NCBI RefSeq assembly: GCF_900156175.1
Contig: NZ_FTMV01000008.1
Coordinates: forward strand, 213,127-277,126
Source of the DNA: Janthinobacterium sp. TND4EL3
GTDB lineage: Bacteria; Pseudomonadota; Gammaproteobacteria; Burkholderiales; Burkholderiaceae_D
Reading direction: 5' to 3'
DNA length: 64,000 bases
The translations under genes and the position numbers were made by a program. This document shows, piece after piece, positions 52,405-61,993 of this stretch. How positions within the stretch are numbered: position 1 is the stretch's first letter; each line of letters starts with the position of its first letter. The notes beneath the pieces were generated by a model. It had not been told where the DNA came from, ran no database searches, and saw nothing but the letters and a program-made list of their open reading frames with translations.

Positions 52405-53953
52405 ATGAAAATCGCACACAAGATGTTGATCGTTCCGGTGGTCGCGCTGGCTTGCCTGCTGGCCATGGGCGCCTTGTCCTATTTCGCCATGCAGCAGAAC
52501 GAAAGCCGCATGCGCGAACTGAAAGACGTCACCCTGGCGGCGGAACGGCTTGCCAACCAGCAAGCCATTGCCCTGGGCCAGGTGCATGCCGACGTATATG
52601 CGAAGATCGCCATCGCCGCCAGCCTGTCGGATGAGCAATTCAAGCAATTCGGCGCCCAGACGGACGCAGCTGAACGCCATCGCGCAGGGCTTGACGGAAC
52701 TGAGGAAGTTTTCCGGCGCCGCCACGGAAGCGGCCCAGGCATTGCCGGCCATCGAGCGCTACCGGTCCAGCGTGGCGCAGGCGCTGGACCTGGCCTCGAT
52801 GGACCCGAATACGGGCGTGGCCGCGATGCAAAATGCCGCCACCCACTATCAGCAGGTGCGCGGCCAGTTGCGCCAGGTGCTGCAGAACCTCGACCACCGC
52901 ACGGCCGACGCGCTGCAGGAAACCAAGCATGCGGGCCAGCGCGCGGGCTGGCTGTCGCTGGGTACCATGGCCATCGGCTTTGCCCTGCTGGCCCTGATCG
53001 CCACCTGGGTGGCGCGTTCCGTCGTGCGCCCCATCGACGAGGCGTGCCGCGCCGCTGAAAGCCTGGCCGCCGGCGACCTGACCACGCGCATCGACGCCCG
53101 GGGCGACGACGAGGTGGGCAAGCTGTCGCGCGCCCTGGCCACCGTGCTGAAGAACTGGAACACGGTCTTGGGCGACATACGCCAGGCCGGCTCCACGATC
53201 ACGACGGAAGCGAGCGAAATCGCGCTGGGCAATGCGGACTTGTCGGCCCGCACGGAGGCGCAAGCCAATTCCCTGCAAGAAACGGCGTCGTCCATGCATG
53301 CCCTGACGGACACCGTGCGCGAAAACGCCAGCCACGCGCACCAGGCCAACCAGATGGTGCTGTCGACGTCGAACGTGGCCCTGGAGGGCGGGCGCGTCGT
53401 GGGCCAGGTGGTCGAGACGATGGGCTCGATCAAGGCCAGTTCCGGGCGCATCGTCGACATCATCGCCGTCATCGACGGCATTGCCTTCCAGACCAATATC
53501 CTCGCCCTGAACGCGGCCGTGGAAGCGGCGCGCGCGGGAGAACAGGGGCGCGGCTTTGCCGTCGTCGCCACGGAAGTGCGGGGCCTGGCGCAGCGCTCGG
53601 CCACGGCGGCGCGCGAAATCAAGCAGCTGATCGAGGATTCCGTTGCCAGGATAGAAACGGGTAGCGAACTGGCCGACAGCGCCGGGCGCACCATGGGAGA
53701 CATCGTCGCCTCCGTGCAGCAGGTGACGGAAATCATGAACGACATCACGGCGGCCAGCCAGCGCCAGAGCAAGGGCATCGAGGAAGTCAACAATGCCATC
53801 ACGGAAATGGACGAATTGACCCAGCGCAATGCCACCCTCGTCGAGCAATCGGCCGCCGCCGCGCAAAGCATGCAGGACCAGGCGCATGACTTGTTGCGCG
53901 TGGTCGACGCCTTCCGCCTGGGCGATGGCGGCCCGCCGCTGCTGCCCCGTTAG
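52405..53953 (+). pseudogene. Methyl-accepting chemotaxis protein, frameshifted
   Basis: The N-terminal part ('MKIAHKMLIVPVVALACLLA', first membrane helix, periplasmic four-helix start) reads in one frame to '[12 protein letters not shown]' near 52660. The family sequence then continues in the next frame ('[19 protein letters not shown]') to the end: second helix, HAMP ('[20 protein letters not shown]') and the signalling tip '[20 protein letters not shown]'. A single extra base near 52655-52668 accounts for it. Without it the product would be about 516 residues. It is either a recent loss of function or a sequencing error; everything else is intact. Confidence 0.85.
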
Positions 53954-54993
53954 CGCGGCGGCTGCATGGCCGCTGCCGCGCAGTCGAGCATGCGCTTGCC
54001 TGCCGCCACCAGCGCCGGATCGTCCTCGTCCTGCAGCAGCGTCCCGACGACGCTCTGGTCGGCAACGCTGCCCTGCATGGCGGCCAGGCGTGCCACGCGG
54101 TCTTGCGTGGCACCATCGCCAAGGGTGCGGACACTGAACAAGCTGTACAGGCCGGCGATTTCGTGTTGCTGCAGCCATTGCATCAATTGCACCAGGCGCG
54201 CCTGCTCCACATAGCTCAGCTCGCTCACCTTGCGCTCCGCCAGCGCCTCATACACTTCCAGGCGTGCCATCCAGTTGCCCTGTGCGGCGGCCGCAAGCAG
54301 CTGGTCCCAGGCGGCACCGGCGTGCGGCACGGGCCGCGGCTGCAGCTGATAGGCCAGCACGGCTTGCTGCTGCGGCAATGCGCCGTAGGCCGTGGGCGCC
54401 TTGCAGACGAACTGACGCGCATCGGGCCCGCCTTGCCGCAAGCCGCTGGCGATATGCCGCTCTATCTTGTCGCCGATGGACAGCAGGCGCCTGGCGTGTT
54501 CCTGCACGGACCACTGGGGTGGCAATTTGCCCAGCCAGGCCAGCGCATCGTCGTTGGCCCGCACCGCCAACTCGTAGGCTATCGCCTTGGCCTGTTGATC
54601 TTTCTCTCTGGCCAGTTTTTCCGCATCCTGTCTGATATCGTATTGGCTGGCGCTTTGCTTGAGTTTCAGGCACGCCTGGAAAGCGGCAGGCGCTTCTTGC
54701 CAGCAGCGAGCCGGCACCGCGAACGTCCAGCGCATGCTGACCGTTTCCAGCACATACGTCGCTTCACCCTCTTCTGCCTTGAGATAGGCCCGGCCGTCCG
54801 CCTTGGTCACGCCTTTTGTCAGTTGCTTGCCGCCCGCCGTGCTCCAGGTGTACGGGTCATCGTCTTGCGGCACGCCGGGGGCGGCGTACAAGGTCAGGTA
54901 GTGGCCGGCGGCGGCAGGAATATCTGCCGCATGGCACAGCGGCGACAGCAGGGACAAGGTGAATAAAGCTCTTGCAGGTATCAGTTTCAGCAT
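53950..54993 (-). CDS. Secreted protein of unknown function
   Basis: A 347-residue protein with a signal peptide ([22 protein letters not shown]), a beta-rich N-terminal domain (25-115: '[20 protein letters not shown]', '[18 protein letters not shown]') and a helical C-terminal region that may hold TPR/Sel1-like helices ('[20 protein letters not shown]'). Its last four bases overlap the end of the convergent chemoreceptor gene. It starts four bases past the cadR stop, so it may be co-transcribed with cadR. No family recognised. Confidence 0.75.
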   Translation of the reverse strand: MLKLIPARALFTLSLLSPLCHAADIPAAAGHYLTLYAAPGVPQDDDPYTWSTAGGKQLTKGVTKADGRAYLKAEEGEATYVLETVSMRWTFAVPARCWQEAPAAFQACLKLKQSASQYDIRQDAEKLAREKDQQAKAIAYELAVRANDDALAWLGKLPPQWSVQEHARRLLSIGDKIERHIASGLRQGGPDARQFVCKAPTAYGALPQQQAVLAYQLQPRPVPHAGAAWDQLLAAAAQGNWMARLEVYEALAERKVSELSYVEQARLVQLMQWLQQHEIAGLYSLFSVRTLGDGATQDRVARLAAMQGSVADQSVVGTLLQDEDDPALVAAGKRMLDCAAAAMQPPR

Positions 54994-54996
54994 GCA

Positions 54997-55437
54997 TCAA
55001 TGGATGGGAGGAAGTTCGGTATGGCAGGCGCAGTCGTGGCCGCTGGCCGCCTCGGACAGGTTTTGCAAAATGGCGCAGTCTTGCGACGGCTGCGGCTGGT
55101 CGCACTGGTGGCGCAGGGTCACCAGCTGCTGCTGCAGGGTTTGCAAATTCGCCATCTGCTCGGCGATGCGCAGGATATGGTGGTCGAGCAACTCATTGAC
55201 GCTCTGGCAGCCTTCGGCCGGGTTGTTCTTAAATTCCAGCAAGGCGCGGATATCGGTCAGGCCGATCTGCAAGGAGCGGCAATGGCGGATGAATTGCAGC
55301 CGCTCCTGGTGCTCTTCCCGGTATTCGCGGTAGCCGGCGCTGTTGCGGCCCGGTTCCTGCAGCAAGCCCGCCTTTTCATAGTAACGCACGGTTTCCACGT
55401 CACAATCTGTCCGTTTGGCCAGTTCTCCGATACGCAT
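54997..55437 (-). CDS. cadR: Cd(II)/Pb(II)-responsive MerR-family regulator CadR
   Basis: A 146-residue regulator: winged helix 'MRIGELAKRTDCDVETVRYY', 'EKAGLLQEPGRNSAGYREY', dimer helix with 'NPAEGCQSVNELLDHHI' (Cys near residue 77), then a metal loop 'HQCDQPQPSQDC' (Cys near 112 and 119) and a His/Cys tail 'SGHDCACHTELPPIH'. This matches CadR/PbrR. It activates the divergent P-type ATPase gene through the promoter at 55473-55503. Confidence 0.95.
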   Translation of the reverse strand: MRIGELAKRTDCDVETVRYYEKAGLLQEPGRNSAGYREYREEHQERLQFIRHCRSLQIGLTDIRALLEFKNNPAEGCQSVNELLDHHILRIAEQMANLQTLQQQLVTLRHQCDQPQPSQDCAILQNLSEAASGHDCACHTELPPIH

Positions 55438-55472
55438 GGCATCCTCTTTTCATTCCAGCTTGCAAATTCCGC

Positions 55473-55503
55473 TTGACCCTGTAGCGGCTACAGGGTTTCT
55501 AAT
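55473..55503 (+). promoter_or_regulatory. CadR-controlled promoter of cadA
   Basis: TTGACC (55473-55478), a 19-base spacer and TCTAAT (55498-55503). The spacer contains the perfect dyad ACCCTGTAG-CGG-CTACAGGGT (55476-55496), which matches the known CadR/PbrR operator type (ACCCTATAGTGGCTACAGGGT-like). It lies between cadR and cadA. Confidence 0.9.
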
Positions 55504-55536
55504 GGAAGCATACACGAAACCGGAAGGACGAATGCG

Positions 55537-57822
55537 ATGCCGCACGATAGCCACGATCATACCCACGAGCACGAGCACGAGCACGACCATAAGCATGCGC
55601 CTGCGCCCAAGGCGGCCAGTTGCTGCTCCAGCCAGCATGCGTGCTCGTCCACGCCTGCGGCCGCCGCGGCGCCTATGCTGCCCAGCAAGGCCATCGCCGG
55701 CGCGCAGACGGTGCAATACCGCATCGTCAACATGGATTGCCCCACGGAAGAACGCTTGATCCGCAACAAGCTGGCCAACATGGCGGGTGTCGTGGGCCTC
55801 GATTTCAACCTGATGAACCGCGTGCTCGACGTGCACCACACGCTGGCCTCGCTGGCCACCGTGGAAGCGGCCCTGCACGGCATCGGCATGCAGGCCGTAC
55901 AGATGGAAACGGGTACGGCCGCCGCGCGCGACCCGGATGAAGGCAGCCTCTCGGGCCTGCAGAAGGGCTTGCTGGTGGTGTCCGGCCTGGCGGCGGCGGG
56001 CGCCGAAGCGCTGGCGTGGACCACGCATGAAGACAGTTCGCCCCTCGTCATCGCCCTGGCCCTGCTGTCGATCGCCACGGGCGGCTGGCCGACCCTGAAA
56101 AAGGGCTGGATCGCCCTGAAAACGTTCACCCTGAACATCAACTTCCTGATGAGCCTGGCGGTCTTCGGCGCCATCGCCATCGGCCAGTGGCCGGAAGCGG
56201 CCATGGTCATCTTCCTGTTCGCCATTGCCGAGCTGATCGAAGGCTTGTCCCTGAACCGTGCGCGCAACGCCGTGCACAGCCTGATGCAGCTGGCACCCGA
56301 TACGGCCACCGTCGCCGACGCCAGCGGCGCCTGGCAGCAAGTATCCGTCGCCACCGTGGCTATCGGCGCGACCATGCGCGTGAAACCGGGCGAGCGCATC
56401 GCCCTCGATGGCATCGTCGCCAGCGGCGCGTCGTCCGTCAACCAGGCGCCGATCACCGGTGAAAGCATGCCGGTGGACAAGGCCGTGGGCGACGTCGTGT
56501 ATGCGGGCACCATCAATGAACGGGGCTTGCTCGACGTCACCGTCACGGCCAACAGCGGCAACAGCACCCTGGCGAAGATCGTCAAGGTGATCGAGGAAAC
56601 GCAGGGCAAGCAGGCGCCCACGCAGCGCTTCGTCGACAACTTCGCCCGCTACTACACGCCCGCCGTGGTCGTGTTCGCCATCCTCGTGGCCGTGCTGCCG
56701 CCCTTGCTGCTGGGCCAGCCCTTCATGGCCTGGGTGTACAAGGCCTTGGTGATGCTGGTGATCGCCTGCCCGTGCGCGCTCGTCATTTCCACGCCCGTCA
56801 CGGTCGTCAGCGGCCTGACGGCGGCCGCGCGGCGCGGCATTCTGGTGAAAGGCGGGCAATTCCTGGAAACGGGTTATCGGATCAAGGCCATTGCCGTCGA
56901 CAAGACGGGCACCCTGACCATGGGCAAGCCGGCCGTGACCGATGTCGTGGTGCTCGATGGCAGCGACCGCGACGCCATCCTGCTGCTGGCCGCCAGCCTG
57001 GACGCCAATTCCGCCCACCCGCTGGCCGCCGCCATCGTCAAGGCGGGTCCGCCCGCCAGCAGCCACTTGCCAGTGACCCAGTTTGCCGCCCTGCATGGGC
57101 GCGGCGTGCGCGGCAGCATGGCCGGCCAGACGTATTACCTGGGCAATGCCCGCCTGATGGCGGAGCTCAATGTGCTGACGCCGGCACTGCAAGCGACCCT
57201 GGCCGGACTGGAACAGCTCGCCTATACGGCCATGGTGCTGGCCACGCCAGCGGGCGCGCTGGGCGTGATCGCCGTGGCCGACGTGCTGCGTCCGACGGCG
57301 GCGTCCGCCATCGCCAGACTGAATGCGCTGGGCGTGACCACCGTGATGCTGACGGGAGACAACCTGCTGACGGCGCAGCGCATCGGCGATGAAGTCGGCG
57401 TCAGCGTGGTCAAGGCGGAATTGTTGCCGGAAAACAAACTCGATGAAATCAAGGCCTTGCAGCAGCAGTTCGGCGTGGTGGCCATGCTGGGCGACGGCGT
57501 CAACGACGCCCCGGCCCTGGCGCAGGCGGACATCGGCTTCGCCATGGGTGCGGCCGGCAGCGACACGGCCATCGAAACGGCGGACGTGGCCCTGATGGAC
57601 GATGAACTGGGCAAGTTGCCTGAATTCATCAGCCTGAGCCAGCGCACGCGCAGCATCCTCGTGCAGAACATCAGCTTTGCCATCGGCATCAAGGCCGTGT
57701 TCTTCGGCCTGGCGCTGGCCGGCATGGCGACCCTGTGGATGGCCGTGTTCGCCGACGTGGGCGCCAGCCTGCTGGTGGTGGCCAATGGCTTGCGCCTGCT
57801 GCGCAATAACAAGCAAGCGTAG
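55537..57822 (+). CDS. cadA: Cd/Zn/Pb-translocating P1B-type ATPase CadA
   Basis: A 761-residue ATPase. The N-terminus is a His/Glu repeat ('HDHTHEHEHEHDHKH') and a Cys cluster ('ASCCSSQHACSS'), followed by one HMA domain with 'VNMDCPTEE' (C68), the CadA/ZntA variant. CPC at C411-P-C413, phosphorylated D455 in DKTGT, 'GDGVNDAPAL', and the last-helix Asp in 'MAVFADVGASLLVV', which coordinates divalent metals. It exports Cd(II), Zn(II) and Pb(II). It is regulated by CadR. Confidence 0.95.
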   Translation: MPHDSHDHTHEHEHEHDHKHAPAPKAASCCSSQHACSSTPAAAAAPMLPSKAIAGAQTVQYRIVNMDCPTEERLIRNKLANMAGVVGLDFNLMNRVLDVHHTLASLATVEAALHGIGMQAVQMETGTAAARDPDEGSLSGLQKGLLVVSGLAAAGAEALAWTTHEDSSPLVIALALLSIATGGWPTLKKGWIALKTFTLNINFLMSLAVFGAIAIGQWPEAAMVIFLFAIAELIEGLSLNRARNAVHSLMQLAPDTATVADASGAWQQVSVATVAIGATMRVKPGERIALDGIVASGASSVNQAPITGESMPVDKAVGDVVYAGTINERGLLDVTVTANSGNSTLAKIVKVIEETQGKQAPTQRFVDNFARYYTPAVVVFAILVAVLPPLLLGQPFMAWVYKALVMLVIACPCALVISTPVTVVSGLTAAARRGILVKGGQFLETGYRIKAIAVDKTGTLTMGKPAVTDVVVLDGSDRDAILLLAASLDANSAHPLAAAIVKAGPPASSHLPVTQFAALHGRGVRGSMAGQTYYLGNARLMAELNVLTPALQATLAGLEQLAYTAMVLATPAGALGVIAVADVLRPTAASAIARLNALGVTTVMLTGDNLLTAQRIGDEVGVSVVKAELLPENKLDEIKALQQQFGVVAMLGDGVNDAPALAQADIGFAMGAAGSDTAIETADVALMDDELGKLPEFISLSQRTRSILVQNISFAIGIKAVFFGLALAGMATLWMAVFADVGASLLVVANGLRLLRNNKQA

Positions 57823-57866
57823 TCCTCCGCAGAAATATTTCCATCTGGACAATTGCTGTAAAAAAC

Positions 57867-57905
57867 GCTACTTTGGCGGCTGATCTCCACCTTCGCCAAA
57901 GTAGC
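57867..57905. terminator. Strong hairpin between cadA and the hydrolase gene
   Basis: GCTACTTTGGCG and CGCCAAAGTAGC form a perfect 12-bp stem with a 15-base loop. It starts 45 bases after the cadA stop and ends two bases before the ATG at 57908. It may terminate cadA transcription. Because the region just before the ATG is in the stem, it could also hide the ribosome-binding region of the next gene. Confidence 0.6.
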
Positions 57906-57907
57906 CG

Positions 57908-59350
57908 ATGACCTTACTGCCCCGCCTGTCCCTGCTGGCCACCTTGCTGGCAGGCGCTTCCCTGCACGCCGAACCGATGTTCTTCACGCCCTGCTCCGAT
58001 ACGGCCGCTCCGGGAAGCCTGTGCTCGGGCTTGAACGTGCCCGGCCACTACGATGCCCAGGGCCGCGCCGTCGGCGAGGCGGACGCCATGCATGTCTTCG
58101 TGCGCAAGTTTGCCGCCGACGTGCCTGCCGGCAAACCCGCCAAGGGCACGCTGTGGCTGGTGGCGGGCGGCCCCGGCGAATCGGGCGCCTCGTTCTACAG
58201 CCTGCTGCCCACCCTGCGCCGCAGCTTTCCCGGCTTTGAATTCCTGATCCCCGACCATCGGGGCACGGGCCACTCGTCGCGCCTGTGCAAGGTGGAGGAA
58301 TCGGAACAGAGTCCCGGCGGACGCGCGCTGGCCGGCGCCGAATGGGCCAGCTGCTTCAAGGGCATCAATCTGATGCCGGAATACGCGGCGCAATTTTCCA
58401 TCACCACGGCCGCGCGCGACTTGAAAGCCTTGATCGAGGGCGAGCGGACCAAGCGCAAGCAGCCGCCCGTGTATGTATACAGTGTGTCGTACGGCACGCA
58501 GCTGGTCTTGCGCACCTTGCAGCTGGGGCCGCTGCCCGTCCAGGGCGTGATTTTCGACTCGCTGGTGCCGCCGCAGACGGATGCGCGCTGGGACTTGAGC
58601 CAGCGTTCGCACGTGGTCAACCAGGTCGGCCTGCAGGTGCTGGCCCGCTGCGACGCGGATGCAGCTTGCCATGCGACACTGGGCGAGCCGGCCGAAGCCT
58701 TGTACCGCCGCGTGCTGGACAAGACGCAAGCCGATCCCGCCCTGCTGGCGAAGATCCCCGGCAAGAACCTGAAAAACTTCCTGGGCAGCATGCTCGACGT
58801 GCCGGCCGCCCGCGCCCGCATCCCGTCCCTGCTGCGCGACCTGGACCAGGGCAAGGATGGCGAACTGGCCGCCGTGCGCGCCACGTTGACGGATGCTGCG
58901 GCCAGCCTGGGCAGCTATCCCCAGTCGCCGCTGTCGATTCCGCTGGTCAGCATCATCAGCAATTCGGAAAACAATCTGCAGCCCTCCTTGCGCCCCGACT
59001 GGACGGCCGCCGACCTCGACCGCGAAGAGGCGGACTTGCTGTTGACCAGTCCCCTGCCCCGCATCCTGCTGGGCGGCGGCTTGCCCACCTACCCGCGCGA
59101 CGCCTATTTCGGCGCCCTGCCGGCAAAAGTGCCGCCCACCCTCGTGCTGCAGGGAACGCTGGACCCGAAGACGCCGTACGCGGGTGCGCAGGCGCAAGTG
59201 CAGGCCTTGACGCAGCGCAAGGCGGGCAAGGTGGCGCTGGTCACCGTGCACAACGCCCCGCATTTCATCCTGTGGACAGCGCCCGCCTGTTTCGAGCAGG
59301 CCAGCACCCGCTTTCTTGCCGGCAAGCCGGCACAGGATTGCACGCTGTAG
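57908..59350 (+). CDS. Secreted alpha/beta hydrolase (tripeptidyl-aminopeptidase-like)
   Basis: A 480-residue secreted hydrolase: signal peptide (MTLLPRLSLLATLLAGASLHA), oxyanion loop 'LVAGGPGESGASF', 'IPDHRGTGHSS', nucleophile Ser in 'YSVSYGTQLVLRTL', and a C-terminal TAP-like part with 'LVLQGTLDPKTPYAG' (acid) and 'HNAPHFILW' (His). Cysteines are in even pairs, as in exported proteins. It probably trims peptides in the periplasm. There is no obvious ribosome-binding site before the ATG, which follows a strong hairpin. Confidence 0.85.
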   Translation: MTLLPRLSLLATLLAGASLHAEPMFFTPCSDTAAPGSLCSGLNVPGHYDAQGRAVGEADAMHVFVRKFAADVPAGKPAKGTLWLVAGGPGESGASFYSLLPTLRRSFPGFEFLIPDHRGTGHSSRLCKVEESEQSPGGRALAGAEWASCFKGINLMPEYAAQFSITTAARDLKALIEGERTKRKQPPVYVYSVSYGTQLVLRTLQLGPLPVQGVIFDSLVPPQTDARWDLSQRSHVVNQVGLQVLARCDADAACHATLGEPAEALYRRVLDKTQADPALLAKIPGKNLKNFLGSMLDVPAARARIPSLLRDLDQGKDGELAAVRATLTDAAASLGSYPQSPLSIPLVSIISNSENNLQPSLRPDWTAADLDREEADLLLTSPLPRILLGGGLPTYPRDAYFGALPAKVPPTLVLQGTLDPKTPYAGAQAQVQALTQRKAGKVALVTVHNAPHFILWTAPACFEQASTRFLAGKPAQDCTL

Positions 59351-59379
59351 TTCCCGCCAACCAGATACAGGAAGACGAT

Positions 59380-60426
59380 ATGCGCATCACAGGCCTGGCA
59401 TTGCTGCTGTTAACTTGTTGCGGCGCGGCGCAGGCGGCGCCCGCCTCGCCGTCCATCTGCGCCTCGCCCGCGCAAGCCGTGCGCGAACAGGGCTACGTGC
59501 CCATCAATGGCATCGGGCAATGGATCACGGTCACGGGCGCCGCTTGCGGCAATCCCGTGATCCTGTTCATCCATGGCGGCCCCGGCAATGCCTTGAGTCC
59601 GTTTGCGGACGCCATCTTTGCCGGCTGGTAACAGAATTACACCCTGGTGCAGTGGGACCAGCGCGGCGCGGGCATGACGTATGCGAAACAGCGCCCGACG
59701 GACGACGTGCCCTTGACGGTGGAACAGATGCGCGACGACGGCATCGCCGTGGCCCGCTATCTGCAGGAGCACCTGGGCAAGGACAAGGTCATTTTGATGG
59801 GCAGTTCCTGGGGTTCGATCCTGGGCGTGCACATGGCCAAGGTGCGCCCCGACCTGTTCCACGCGTATATCGGCACGGCGCAAGTGGTCAATGCGCGCGA
59901 CAACGAGGCCGGCATGTACCGGCAAGTGCTTGCGCTGGCGCAAGCAGCGAACGATGCGCCCACGCTGGACAAGCTGGCGGCGCTGGGTCCGCCGCCCTGG
60001 ACCGATCCCCGCAACTTCGGCATCCTGCGCCGCTTCGACCGCAAATATGAGGGATTGGCAACGGATGCGCCGCCAAAACACTGGTGGCAGCCGGCGCCGT
60101 TCTACGCCACGCCGCAAGCGCTGGCCGATGCCGAGGCGGCCGATGATTACTCGTACATCCAGTTCATCGGCTTGCGCGGCGACGGCATGTTCTCAGGCGT
60201 GAACCTGCCCGCGCTGGGCACGCGCTTCGACTTGCCCGTGTTCTTCATCATGGGCGAAGCGGACCTGCTGACCTCGCCCGCCATCGCGCGCACGTATTTC
60301 GACAGCATCACGGCGCCCGTCAAGAGTTTTACCCTGGTAAAACGGGCCGGACACGACCCCAACCAGGCCGTGCTGGACGCCCAATGGACGGTCTTGCGCG
60401 ACAAGGTGGCGCCGCTGCTCAAGTAG
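59380..60426 (+). pseudogene. Secreted proline-iminopeptidase-like hydrolase with in-frame stop
   Basis: From ATG 59380 the frame encodes a signal peptide (MRITGLALLLLTCCGAAQA) and 'FIHGGPGNALSPFADAIFAGW', shown here as 'FIHGGPGNALSPF'. It then meets TAA at 59629-59631 (codon 84). The same frame continues 'QNYTLVQWDQRGAGMTYAK', 'LMGSSWGSILGVHMAKV' (nucleophile), 'FFIMGEADLLTSP' and 'KRAGHDPNQAV'. The family has Glu or a similar residue at the stop ('W-E-x-x-Y-T-L-V-Q-W'), so GAA to TAA is likely. About 349 residues if intact. It is either inactivated recently or a base-call error. Confidence 0.85.
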
Positions 60427-60445
60427 CACGCCCGGCGGGGCGCTT

Positions 60446-61261
60446 TCACGGCCGAGCGTCCTGGTCGATCTGCGCCGCGAGCCGGCGCTCGAAGTCCATC
60501 AGTTCCGCCGCATTGAGGTCGGAAATGAGCCGGTATTCCATGCCGGAGCGGCTCCAGCGTATCAGGTGATAGCCCTGCCTGACGGTCAGGCGCGGCGGCG
60601 CATCGCGCTGCGCCTGGCCGGGCCACACATACAGGTTCAGCACATGCTGGTGCCGGCGGTACGCGAGCGCGGCGACGGGACGCTGTTTGATGTAGTCGAG
60701 GCGCCCGCCGACCAAGGGAAAACCGGCTTGCGCCAGGTCAACCACGGGCGGTGAAAAGTCGAGCTTGCCGCTGAACCATGGCTTGACCGTGTGCTGGTCG
60801 GACGAGGCCACGTCGGCCAGGTGATCGGGCATCAGCGAACGGAAATGGCTGGCCACGATCTCCTGGTCCAGCCGTTCCGCCTCCGATGGCACGGACAGAT
60901 ACAGCGCCAGGGTGACGGCAAACGCCGCCGTGCTGGCGCCTGCCACGCCAAGACTGATCCATGTCCACGGCAGCCGCGCCCATTTCCGGCCGCGCGGGCT
61001 TGCCGTCACCTCTTTCGCCCTGTCGCCCTCTTCCAGCAGCGCCTGGCGCAGGCGCTGCCGCAGGGCCGGCGGCGCGGCATGGCGCTGGCCATGCTGGCGC
61101 ACCGCCGCGCGCAAGTCCAGCAGCTGCTCGCAGGCTTGCGCGCACTCCGGGCAATGGGCCATGTGCTGCGTCAATTGCCAGGCAGCCAGTGCGTCGAGCT
61201 CGCCATCGGCAAAGGCGGACATCCTGTCGCGTGATTCCGTGCACTCCATTTCATTTCTCAT
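60446..61261 (-). CDS. Zinc-finger anti-sigma factor
   Basis: A 271-residue membrane anti-sigma factor. The N-terminal ZAS domain has H33-x3-C37-x2-C40 ('TQHMAHCPEC'), one membrane helix lies at about residues 100-122 ('WISLGVAGASTAAFAVTLAL'), and a periplasmic domain of about 150 residues follows ('HTVKPWFSGKLDFSPPVVDL', 'GYHLIRWSRSGMEYRLISDL'). It overlaps the sigma gene by 11 bases and should hold the sigma factor at the membrane until a redox or envelope signal. The start could instead be the ATG at 61249. Confidence 0.9.
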   Translation of the reverse strand: MRNEMECTESRDRMSAFADGELDALAAWQLTQHMAHCPECAQACEQLLDLRAAVRQHGQRHAAPPALRQRLRQALLEEGDRAKEVTASPRGRKWARLPWTWISLGVAGASTAAFAVTLALYLSVPSEAERLDQEIVASHFRSLMPDHLADVASSDQHTVKPWFSGKLDFSPPVVDLAQAGFPLVGGRLDYIKQRPVAALAYRRHQHVLNLYVWPGQAQRDAPPRLTVRQGYHLIRWSRSGMEYRLISDLNAAELMDFERRLAAQIDQDARP

Positions 61262-61787
61262 CGGTGTGTTGTTTCAGGTATATCAACAGCAGCTTGCGCC
61301 CCCGCGCCAGGCGCGACATCACCGTGCCGACGGGAATGCCGACGATGTCCGCGATTTCCTTGTAGGACAGATCGTCGAGCTCCTTGAGCACCAGCACTTC
61401 CCTGAACTGGCGCGGCAGTGCTTCCAGCGCCCGGTTGATGGCCTCCTTGGCGTCATGCGCGGCCAGGATGTGTTCAGGGCTCGTGCCGCAGCCGTCCTCA
61501 TCATGGCCGTGTATCTCCTCGTCAAAGCCGATGTCATCGCGCTGCGCCCGGCTGTCGCGCAGCGACGTGTAATACGTGTTGCGCACGATGGTCAGCAGCC
61601 AGGCGCGCGCGCCGCTGGCGTCACCATGGTAGCCGTCCATGAAGCGGCAGGCGCGCAGCAAGGCCGCCTGCACCAGGTCCTGCGCATCCTGGTCGTTGCG
61701 CGTGAGCCATCGTGCCAGGTTGTAGGCAGCGTCCAGGTGAGGCAAGGCCATTTTTTCAAAGGACCTGGTTTTATCGACGTCACTCAA
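61251..61787 (-). CDS. ECF-type RNA polymerase sigma factor
   Basis: A sigma-70 family ECF factor of about 178 residues: region 2 'ALPHLDAAYNLARWLTRNDQ', 'DAQDLVQAALLRACRF', 'GARAWLLTIVRNTYYTSLRD', and region 4 'LPRQFREVLVLKELDDLSYK', 'EIADIVGIPVGTVMSRLARG'. The start is uncertain: TTG at 61787 gives the usual short lead 'MSDVDKTRSFEKM', and ATG at 61751 would trim it. The open frame continues to 62000 but overlaps the divergent promoter. Likely controls itself and the divergent genes. Confidence 0.9.
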   Translation of the reverse strand: MSDVDKTRSFEKMALPHLDAAYNLARWLTRNDQDAQDLVQAALLRACRFMDGYHGDASGARAWLLTIVRNTYYTSLRDSRAQRDDIGFDEEIHGHDEDGCGTSPEHILAAHDAKEAINRALEALPRQFREVLVLKELDDLSYKEIADIVGIPVGTVMSRLARGRKLLLIYLKQHTDEK

Positions 61788-61993
61788 AGCAACACCCGTC
61801 CGCCTGTCTATCGTCTCTGCCAATAAGACTCGCCTTGCCTGCCTTTTATTCCCGGAACCGGGCCTTTTTTTGCCACGCCAAAAAAAGACCGGCTTTTGCG
61901 GGAATATTTTCAGCGTCTTCGGAGTTATAGCACTTGCGGGCCCCGATTGCATCGGGGCCGTGCCGGATACCTGCCTATGGAAGGGTCTTGACC
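61788..61993. promoter_or_regulatory. Divergent control region with two hairpins
   Basis: It lies between the sigma gene and the cytochrome c gene. CTTTTTTTG-CCACGC-CAAAAAAAG (61864-61887) is a perfect 9-bp inverted repeat of a T7/A7 tract. GGCCCCGAT-TGC-ATCGGGGCC (61939-61959) is a perfect 9-bp hairpin 35 bases before the cytochrome ATG. GGGAATA (61899-61905) may be an ECF -35 element pointing right. Roles are inferred. Confidence 0.5.

Noticed and set aside
52640..54178. Minus-strand frame of 512 codons opposite the chemoreceptor
   Set aside because: Shadow composition; the chemoreceptor signalling domain is unmistakable on the other strand.
55450..57852. Minus-strand frame of 800 codons opposite cadA
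   Set aside because: The antisense frame is His/Arg/Gln-rich in the way typical of shadows; cadA has all P-type ATPase motifs.
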